From: Micropterus salmoides | Lineage: Eukaryota; Chordata; Actinopteri; Centrarchiformes; Centrarchidae | NCBI RefSeq assembly: GCF_014851395.1 | Contig: NW_024041484.1 | Coordinates: forward strand, 6,334,183 to 6,398,182 | Direction: 5' to 3' | DNA: 64,000 bases | Shown: positions 54,100-64,000 of the stretch, piece after piece | How the letters are laid out: every line of letters begins with the position of its first letter | Position numbering within the stretch: position 1 is the stretch's first letter | Program-made: the position numbers and the translations under genes | Notes under the pieces: generated by a model | The model's input: the letters and a program-made list of their open reading frames with translations, nothing else | The model's database searches: none | What the model was told of the DNA's origin: nothing

Positions 54100-57000
54100 T
54101 ACATTGTTTGAAAGAATTTCTCAATGTTTTGATGAAAGAATAATTCATGAAGAGTGAAAACTGTGGGAATAATTTGAAGAGAAATTTTTAAGAAGAGAGT
54201 AACAGCCCTCTGCGTCAAATCATCCACTCTGATCCTGAACATTCTGCCGAATCATTTGAATTGGAGAAAAGCATGAATGATACAAACACCAAAAGTGATT
54301 GTGATCCTCAATGAGCTGAATATATTCAAGTTGAACAGTCTGAACAAGGAAGAATAAGGATAATAAAGACAAACCAAGGAGACTATAGACGGGATTGCAG
54401 CTGTTGCCCAGCAATCCCACCAATAAAGAGAAACAGAGAAGAACATAGGTGGGCTTGCTTGCTCAGTAATCCCACCTATTAAAGTTAATTATAGATCTGG
54501 TACACTCTAGGCTTAAATTGGAAATGCAGTAATAAACATTAATTATTGTAAATACATTTGACTTGACTTTGTGTGTCTTTTTTTAGCATCGTCAACAAGT
54601 TTATGGAGTCAAGTGGAGGTGGTATTTAGGAACAACCCTGCCAACCTTCTTACAGACAAACAGGAGTCTGGTCATTTTGGGCATTTCTGTCAGATAAAAA
54701 AAACACACAGCCCAAAGAAGGAAGGAATGAGGAAAATATACAGTAACTGAAATGGTAACTTTTTATTTTATGGGTTTGTCTTTTTCCAGTATGTTTCCTT
54801 CAGAAAAATTACATAATTTTGTTGTCATTACAGGGAAATAGACAAAGTGTTCAATTGGCACACTTCCAATTAATGAATTCCAACTAATTGCTTGTGTAAC
54901 ATAGAGAATATTTTAGCACACAGCAGATCAGGATACTTCTTGGAAATTACAATGGAAAACTAATCTAGGAAACCTTAATATCTGTACGGTTTTCTGGTTA
55001 GGATAAATATTAAATACAAAAGAAATCATATTAACTATGTTTTAGTTTTTTCATGTATTTTATATATTTATAAACTAAAGCTTATATTATTGTTGTTATA
55101 TATGACCTAATATGTGATGTTTTTGGAGTATGAATTAAACAGCTGGAGAGTGGTCTCAACAATTACACATTGTACCTTTAAATATTCCTCAGATAGGTGT
55201 GAGTGTGTTTTCCATATCATGATAATTTCGAAACAATAATATGTTTTGTCTTCTTTTCCTGAGAGTAATGTTGCACTGATAGATGGCAGATTTCTTTTTA
55301 TTTAAATTCACAATATTTAAAGTCTAGATAAAAACAGGTTATCGAGATTCTGTGGTCATTATTCGCCCCTAATGTAAGTTTGACGAGACATGTTTCATAT
55401 TTTTTATTTATTTATACTAGGGACATGACCTCAGTGTCATCAGCAGTAGTTTCGGCCCTGGGTAAAAGATGAAGGTTGATGACCCAAACCAGTAATTCTC
55501 TTTCACACCGCCAGAGGGGGACAGAGTGCTTAGTTACACTTCAGCAGTAGGTGAATTTAACATAGATTTATTGACATACTTCTCATTATCGTATTATTAA
55601 TGATAATAATATTAATAATAATATCACTTTAAATATCACTTAAAATCATTTTATAATTATAGAATAATACAAACTGCAGTGTTTTTTTTTAATGTTTGAG
55701 TGAATTCAGTAATTGAGCAACATACAGTATATCTATTCTGAACACACTGTATATTGTTGAATTAAACTAAACTATTTCCAAATTTACATCACTTTCTTTT
55801 AGTAATGTGTTGTGTTGACTGTGTTAAACCTTCACACATGTTTGTCTGAATAAAACAAAGATTGCACCCTGTGCAGCTGGCCTCGTGGCTAACCAGCTTG
55901 TTATCCCTCTCAGTGCAGATAAGTGGGCTTTTACAATCATCCTTATCACTCTGTAATTTACGATGAAACACACCACTGCCTTCACGACTATGCAATTTTA
56001 TGAGCTAATCCACTGGAAAGCAAGACAAATCAAAGATGCTTTTAAATATCAGCCTGTGTAATATTTCATTGTGTGAACGAATTTGCCTCACCTTACCTCA
56101 TTTTGTTTGACAACACAATGCCACTGGTATTAGCTTTGTGTTGGACATCCCTGCAGATGCATTTTAATACCCAAACACATCTGTTTATCCAATGTCGATC
56201 ACTATCTGTTCATTTGAACCTACAAGTAGTAATACATTAGAGAGCAGAGGCTTGTCCTCCAGCATGGATTACTCTGGTGAGGTGGCCTTCGCACAAAGTC
56301 CATTTTGATTATTAAAAGCAGGGGACAGAGGAGGCAAACTGTGTTTTGTTTCCTATTAAGGCGACTCTTCTCCTCTCTAAGAGGATTATCCCTGACACAC
56401 GCTCAGGAGTTACGTAAGGCTGTCAGAGGATAATATCTGACATTTTCTCATATCCCGTATTTTGGCAGCTCAGCACTTTGTGAAATCAGTGTAGTTGAAC
56501 TGAGGCGTGGCAGAACGGTGAGTATGGAGCATGGAATGGACAGACCGCTCATCTTATTGCTGTATATTTTGTATAAAAAGCATGACATTAGTTTTATGAC
56601 ATCAATAAACTACATTTCTGTTTCTTCCTGTTTGACGTTGGTGTAGATGTTGATGAGGATCAGCTATTGCGAGGTTTGTTCTTTGTTTGATTTGTTTCTT
56701 TTTCTTTGCAGTTTTCCACAAGTGGGCAAGTACAATTTTTCAGTCGAACTGCCTTGTTGCCTTTCTGAACACAAATCTTAATAGCTCTGACTTGCACTAA
56801 ACGTGTTTTATGATAAAGCGACCACAGAAAACCTAATTTGATTTGAAGTTTCTCTCATAAAAAGAGAAATATCACAGCAGGTTCATTATTGTTTCCTGTG
56901 TTTAAAACTCTTCAGCTATTATAAAGTAATAATGATCTTATCAGCATCCACCACTAAGATGTTCTGCAACATAGAAGATCTCATCACCCATATTGTTTGT

Positions 57001-59340
57001 AGGAAAGGAAATTGCGGTGACTGGAAGGGACACGTCAACATTGTGAAGCAACCAAGATAAGAAAGACCTAGCTCAATATCTTTTCTCACCGCTATGATAG
57101 GATTTCTGTGTACTGAAGTTGAAAATATTCAAGTACCTCATGTTGCCATTTTGGCCTCTTTATCTGGTTGCCATATTGCAGCAAATTGAGAAACATGTAG
57201 CGACCCATCACATGATTTTATTTACATTTGACTTAGTTTCATCACATTTGTGTATTTAATTTACATTTAAAGCTGCACTAAATGTTGTATAAACAATGCA
57301 TCAGATTTCTTTGTGTAGTGTGAAAGGTGTTTCTATGAGGTTTCATACCCCCAGGGATTCTATGTCCTTCTCCTCAGGACTGTTAGGATGTACATCTCAC
57401 ACTGTACATCAACACTGGGGGTTTAGCCAAGGCTTTCAGGCTTTCCTGTGTTGCTTTCAAAGATGGATTCTCCTGTTCTCAACTTTTCTCATTTAATATT
57501 CTCCCTGCTGAGTCAGCACACGTAGGCATGACTGACTGAAGCAACGTCTTTAAACGTGCTTGTTCACCTCAACAATAAATGAACTGATTTTGATTCATTT
57601 AGAAACCCCTGCACTTTAATAGCTCCAGTCTTTCAGAAAGTTTACTGCTCATGTTCAAAACTTTCTGCACATTTAGAATCGATCCCAAATATCTGTGTTT
57701 CCGACATTTCAATAACAAAGGGGTAATATATTTTTAAGGAAGAAAAGTTGTATTATTATGAGAAAATAGTCTAATAAGAGTAAAGTTACAATATCTACCT
57801 ACAAAATCTACAAAATGCACTGCCATGAAGTTTCAAAAAAATCAATAAATGCAGGTTTAATAAAGTCTTTAGTTTCATCAGCTGGGATTAATACCACTCT
57901 AGTGTCCACTGTCCAGTGCCATTCAGCTGTGTTAGCTGTTAGTCTAAATTACTTTAACCATTCATTTTCTCCCATATTTGTGACCCCATGTACCTGGCTG
58001 AGTAGGTTGCCTTTACAACTTACAGAAGCATCCCCAGTCTTTGTTTTAGAATGATCAGATTTAATACTCTCTTCAAAGGCCAAAATTAGAGCAAAACTTT
58101 CTAATTCATTCATCAGTGTGACACATCCCCAGACTCTGTGTGAGAGGCTTAATCAGCATTGTGCTTCCACTAGAATGGACAATTTTATTCTTCTTCATGC
58201 AGCTGATAGACTTGCACACATGTTTTCCTTTCATGATTTAAGAGGATAGGCAGCCACACCCGTTAATTGCTCCTGTAGTGCTTCACGTTCCACTCTGCCC
58301 CCTAGCTCATGTTATTCTCAGTCTCATTTTATTCAATGTTTCGTGTTTTATTTTGTGATTCTCACGTCTCCTCTCCTGTGTCGAATTCTCTTCCTGTGTT
58401 TGTGTGTTTTCCGCCAATTTTGATTGTCTGCCTTGCCCTGATTAGTCACTTCAATTTCAACAGCCACACAGGCCATTAACCCGTTGGTTGGCTAACATTG
58501 TTAGCTGCTGCTTAGTCCTTTCCATCATTAAGGCCCCCACGTCACTCTTTGATTTCTATGTTACTTTGAGCACTAGATAACCCCCTTCCTTTGTATAATG
58601 CGGGAGGAATACAACACTGAGTATGTGAGCACTACTGATGATTTAGAAGGTGTTGAAAAAACATGAAAACGGACAGATACTTAAACTGTATATAATCAAT
58701 GCAATGTGGAATAGTTGAAAATGAGGTATGAACATTTTAGGATATACATTAGTGTACCAGTCCGTAGCGCACCACAGAAGTTCAAATCTCAGCCACTGCC
58801 ATCCATGGGAAACACCTACTTGGATGTTTAAAGCTTAGACGCTACACACTAGTTTATATTTGAGTGAGGAGAATTAAAATTACAATTCAAAAAAGTAAAA
58901 AAAAAAATTAAATCAGCCACTTGGGGTCGCCAACTTTGTCTACTGATTCTGTATGTCTTTTGCTTGTGGTCAGTTTTTATGCTTTGTCACTGAAAGCAGC
59001 TGCCTGCTGCAGCCAAAACATTACTATGAACCAAAACAGTTCATTTGCAGGCTGTAAAACAATGAGCTAAAAGACGCTCATACACAAATCTGTAGGTTCT
59101 TCACTACACTTCACTGCTAGATGTCATTTCATCCATTGGAAATAAATATATGGATTATAACCATTTAAACATTCCCACGAAACCTAGACCTTTAATCTTT
59201 GTCTTAACCTTTTAAACTGTGCTTAATCCGAATACTGAATCAACTCCTCACTTTGAATAGAAACAATGGAAAAGTCCTTCAAAAGACCTTATCTCATTTA
59301 CTCTAGATTTGTGAGGACATTAAGCTGTCCTAATTTTGGT
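54100..59340. other. Intergenic sequence, no exon recognised
   Basis: Short ORFs with no family signature. Small AT-rich tandem stretches occur (for example near 55600). Confidence 0.5.
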
Positions 59341-59351
59341 AATACACACAC

Positions 59352-59398
59352 ACATGTTATTGTGCACACACATTCCCAGTGTGTGCACAATAACATGT
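59352..59398. repeat. Perfect 20-bp inverted repeat with 7-base loop
   Basis: acatgttattgtgcacacac (59352-59371), loop attccca, exact complement 59379-59398. Each arm itself contains GTGCAC. Confidence 0.9.
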
Positions 59399-59766
59399 TG
59401 AGGACAGGGGTAGCAGCTCACATCCTGCCCAGACTGTGACCCTACATCCGCACTGAAATATTTGATCAGACAATTTTAAGGCCAAAGCTGTCATCGCCTG
59501 CCTCAGACACAGAGGAAATTACTTTGCAGATAACACTCTCCTTTCACCTTCTTTCCCATGGAATCTGGGTCAGCTTCAGCTGCGGTATCTGTGGCCGGCA
59601 TATTTCTTCCATTTGTCTCTTTGGTATTAAGGCTCTACTCTCCCATCACAGTGACAGAGGGGGTTGGATGCTGTGGCTGCTATATGTGGCTTTTTTACAT
59701 TCCGTATTACATGAAAATAAGTGAGTGGTTGGAACCACCACTGACCACCAATGTAGAAGTTGTAGA

Positions 59767-59767
<1 letters not shown>

Positions 59768-59801
<34 letters not shown>

Positions 59802-59806
59802 TAATA
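59768..59806. repeat. (AAT)n microsatellite
   Basis: About ten AAT/ATA units with one ACA interruption near the end. Confidence 0.93.
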
Positions 59807-60234
59807 CTTCAATATAAAATCATGTTTTTATAGGAAGTGATGCATTTAACATTTCCTGTTTGGAATTAACATGTTTTTGGTTAGGTTTAAGCAACAAAAC
59901 TTCTTGGTTAGTTTTGGAAAAATTCTTGTTTTGGGTAAAAATAAGTTAGTAAGTAAGTAATGTAAGTCATGTGACTTAACCCATGAAACTTTACTTTTAA
60001 CTGACTTAAATTGAAATAAGTCAACTCTGACTTTCTTTCACTTGTAACTGGAACTTTGTCCTACTTGAAAGTTTACTTGGCACACCCATCCACGCCCACC
60101 ACCTCCTTAAACAGACTTGTCTGCTAATTTCAGACAGCCACTAGAGGTCACTGCCTAACAAAATAAGTTGTTGCATAATTGACCTATGACCTATGACCTA
60201 TTGTAGTGGTGTTGGAGGTCCCTAGCTGAATGTC

Positions 60235-60330
60235 CAAAATTATCTTAGCTCCGTTTTGATCTCTACCAACTCCTGAGAGAAATAGCTGCTAAATGCTCCA
60301 CTATCTATCCAGCTAGTCATTAACTTTGTC
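60235..60330 (-). repeat. Dispersed repeat family copy 3 (opposite orientation)
   Basis: The complement reads tggagcatttagcagctatt, then tctctcaggagttggtagag and aacggagcta, matching the copies in introns 20 and 24. Confidence 0.6.
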
Positions 60331-60339
60331 TACTGTCTG

Positions 60340-63300
60340 GTGCTGGGCAGGTAGCATTCAGCGGGTTAATAAAAGCTTTTTCACTGAAAGCAGGTGCCTG
60401 AGCCTGAAAAAGATGCTAATAACTACAGTTACAGGGAACCAAAACAGTAAATTGTGAGGTAGAAAAGCCAAAACACTGAGCTGGAAAATGCTAACATGCC
60501 CATTTATCCCATTGTTGATGTAAAAATATTGATGTGTAGATTTAACTCAGGTTTAGTTGTTTTTTCAATGTCAAAAGAATTTATACACTTAAACTGCTTA
60601 CAACGTAAAGAATAATCTTTCCTTTATAAAAGACAAACAAAAGTATCAAAAATTGCCCTCATACACAATAATAAGAGTAAATGTGTTATGTAAATGTAAA
60701 TGTATTACTTCAAAACTTAAATATTTCTTCAGCTTTTTTCAATAATTTCAATAAGTCCCTCAAGTAAATAGAAGAACTTTAAAACAAACTCTATTCAGCA
60801 TCTTGCTCAAGGACAAGACATCTTAGTTATCCAACATCTGCTCAGTTGACTGGAGTTGACTGGAAATGAAAGCTGTGTCTGAAGTTTAAGTGGGAGTAAT
60901 GAAATAGCTATAACTAACCAAAAGTTTTGGATCATGAAAATATAGAGCAACTGATTGCATTTCTGTTTTTGTACATTGACAGGTGGTAGTATGCAAGAAT
61001 ATACATTTGGCCTTTTCTTTTCACTGCTGAACAACCAGACACTTCTGCTTGGCCTAGATAGTGTTTTGGTATAAATTTGACATTGACACCATCCGTCACT
61101 TGGACAAACATTGCCATGCAATCTCCTGCAATAACACTCCGCCTTCCCAGACATGGTGAATTATGGGGGGAAGGTACCTGCAGTGGTCAAAACCAGGTAG
61201 CCTGGACTGAAATGAATCTGAATTAATTGTGTTCTTGCTAACTTCCTGTGCTAAAGTTCCTTTCCATACTTCATTACGCTGCTGTCATTAGCATTTAATA
61301 TCAAATTATCTCACTGATGAAATTAATGATAGGTTCATATTAGCTTGATTATTGGAAAACACACATAGAACTGGGCTTTCTGTGTGAGGTCCTCAAATTA
61401 TCAATGAAATACCAGGTTTAAAAATCAATCTGCAGTCCTTCATTTTAGGAGTTAAAAGTTCCACATATAAAAGGCATCATTTTAAGCTTTCAGAAGTGGC
61501 AGGGTGGGTACCGTTTTCTGTTTGTTCCTTCAACTCATTCTTAAGAGCAATTTCACTGCTAATGTGCTGTGTATGCAGTGAATCCCAGTGAAGTCACTGC
61601 CTGCTGCACACAGCTTCAAAATGACACCAAGTACAATCTGTAAAATTTAGAATTGGCTATTACAAATATTACGAAGTGTGACATGAGCTCATTATCACGC
61701 CACCTAGTTCCAACTCCTCCCTTTTGTGGCCTAGCTTTTAGCCAAGCTTACCCTACATGTGTATCTACAACATCAGGTTTGTCTGGCTCTAATCTACAGT
61801 CATAACATTACAATTCCTCCCTATCTTACTGTGGGCTGAACACTCACCCCTTCAACAAAAAGCTCACATCACTCTCTCAGCACTGAATCACATTCCCTCC
61901 TCTGTCTGCCTCCTCCACTCTCGCTGATACGCTCCCTAAACTAAAGCATATTAGTTGATGAAACACCACACAATCACTTATTGTTGTATAGTGTGGTGCA
62001 AATTCTGCTATAATAATGTATTAATACAGTCATATTACAATGTTATACACAAGGTTGTTTTATTAATTTCACCACCCAGTGCTGTTTAGTTTGCTAACTG
62101 TGATTATTTTGTGATTCTCTTGGTTCTCTTCAGTCCAGCTCATCTCTGTTTCCATACATCTCTGACACCATTTCAGCTGTGTATGTAGCACCAATGTCAG
62201 CGCTACATAAAGAAATACAATACAAGAGAACGGCACAGCAATATATACGACTTGAAAATACCAAACAGTATGCCATCTAAGTCATCTAAATCAAAAAATA
62301 TGTTTGTTAAAGGTATAACTATCATCAAATTTTTAAACTAGAAAATATTACAATAAGAGTCTATCTCTAAGGGCCGGGTTATTCTTGAAAAGAACTGGTT
62401 TGTACATCGTGTCATCTGATGTCATCCGAAATCACTACGTTCTTAGCTGCACGGTAGAGTGAGACTGGGAGGGGGGAGATTGTAAAATTGTTTAAATACA
62501 GTTTCACCTGAAAGACATTCATGGTGGTACACTTGTTCATAAACATGAAAAGCTAGCCAATGACGGCGTGTAGTAGGAGTGAATGTCAGTTTGTCAGTTT
62601 CAGAAAGTAAACAGGAATTGTAAAAACACAGCTCCCCCTAATCTGGAGAGGTGCTGCACCAAGTAATTATTATACAAGCTCTGCAGAGCCTGACGATACA
62701 TAAGAAACTAGGTATGCCATTTACCTCTCAAAAACCTCCTTGTTTCAATTATTTATCTGTTGAATTTTTTATGTTATCAGTTCCTCCAAATGGATTTATT
62801 TGTTAGGAAAATGAAACGTGTGCAAATACAAATCTTGCTATTTTTATGGATATTATTTAATGCATGTCACCAGCATTACTCTCATTACATTGTTGCAGTG
62901 TAGAGCATGTGTAAGGTATGGCACACGTGCTACCAGCCGGGGTTGCACATGTTCCAAATGTGTACACATCCCTCTCCTGTAGATTTCTGCTTTCTCGTCT
63001 CTCTCTCCTCTCTCTCTCCTTCTGTCGCTTTCTGCAGGGATTTCTGCCTCCGGAGTTGTAGAGTCTGGATCTATGTTTGCCAACTCGCTACTGTCCCTAG
63101 TCCTTCTCAACAACCACTGCTACAATAATTATTTGTAGTTTTGTTATTATTTATCATTATGATTACTAATATATTTATTGATATTTGTATTATTTCCACT
63201 ACTGTTACTATCTTTTACATCTCTATGTGGAACTTGCATTGGGCTGTGAGTGAAGTGAAGAGTTTTTCCTCTTCCTCCCTTTTCCTCCTGAATGGAAAAT

Positions 63301-64000
63301 TAAATTGAAATGAAGTGTATAACTGCATTACAGTACTGTAATGTCCTGTAAATACAGAAAGTTTCCATCAAATGGCATTCATTTTTCGTGCATGTTGTAA
63401 GAATATTTGACATCATTTTTACAGTATCTGCTGAAATTTGAGTTTTAGTTTCAAGAAGATAATAAGCTAATACAATAGACAAAAGACTGAAGACTGAAGG
63501 TATTAGTTACCTTCTTCTCCTTATGAAACAGTAGGTCTGCGGGAGGCATGCTCACTAGTATTTTGGAAAGATCACAGTAATACTTCTCCATTAACTTATG
63601 TCTTTTTACACTACCCAGTTTTGGGTCCAGCTGTCAGAACATAGTGGATGGACCGTGCAGTTTAGAGGCCAACGTTAATAGAATCATGTTAATTAAACAA
63701 TTTGCTAAATGGTTCCATTGTCTTGAATGTGTTCACATTAAGGTTCTTATTTCAGCTGCAACCCACAGATCCATTACCCCAAGCATTTGAATTATGGATA
63801 GTCAGGAAATTACTACCTTTATATTCGGCACAGAGGAGATTAAACGCCTCTGTGGTATCGGATTATATTTGTCCATTAAATCAGGTTTCAGGAGAATTTT
63901 ACAACTTCTAACATTATATCAACTTAACTAGAATTCTATAAACTGTTATAATTGCTACTACTCTTCTCGTTCTATTAGTACACCCACTAGTGCTACAGCC
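60340..64000. other. Intergenic sequence, no exon recognised
   Basis: AT-rich, with scattered short ORFs up to 115 codons that show no family motif or splice-bounded structure. Confidence 0.5.

Noticed and set aside
63702..63911. 69-codon plus-strand ORF near the window end, considered as an exon of a neighbouring gene
   Set aside because: No family motif and no convincing splice sites.

Overview
The window is vertebrate nuclear DNA, almost certainly from a teleost fish. It has split genes with GT-AG introns, long CA/TG microsatellites, no bacterial-style gene packing, and repeat families typical of fish (Tc1-like, hAT-like, L2/Rex-type LINEs, a SCAN-type Ty3/gypsy LTR element, tRNA-derived SINEs, MITEs).

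One protein-coding gene dominates. It is an ortholog of anoctamin-4 (ANO4/TMEM16D) on the + strand, with coding exons from about 14050 to the stop codon at 50169-50171. I could place 25 coding exons whose splice phases all agree. They give a 923-residue protein with ten transmembrane segments and all six Ca2+-binding residues of the TMEM16 family. A further in-phase open exon at 6142-6366 and the open 5' part of exon 1 suggest a longer N-terminal isoform. A CCAAT-box region near 6830-7070 may be a promoter. The 3' UTR probably runs to a poly(A) signal near 52105.

Layout. 1-6100: transposon relics (a Tc1 fragment, and a DDE transposase pseudogene split by a 572-bp hAT-like element) and unannotated sequence. 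6100-14000: candidate 5' exons, microsatellites, a short Rex3-like insertion and a MITE. 14050-21378: ano4 exons 1-12. 21379-36567: a 15.2-kb intron filled with mobile DNA, namely a MITE copy, LINE fragments and a 7.7-kb LTR retrotransposon in antisense. That retrotransposon ends only 54 bp before exon 13. A foldback-like element with nested inverted arms lies inside it. The same intron holds two phase-compatible antisense ORF segments of unknown nature. 36568-50171: exons 13-25, whose introns hold a Tc1 half-element, an AP-endonuclease/RT LINE relic, a young L2-like LINE with an uninterrupted RT segment, and a tRNA-derived SINE. 50172-64000: 3' UTR, an internally deleted Tc1 element, then intergenic DNA with no recognisable exon.

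No prokaryote-type defence system, CRISPR array or obviously new multi-gene system is visible. The most interesting leads are the nested foldback element, the LTR element close to a splice acceptor, the antisense ORF pair in intron 12, and the possible N-terminal extension of ano4.
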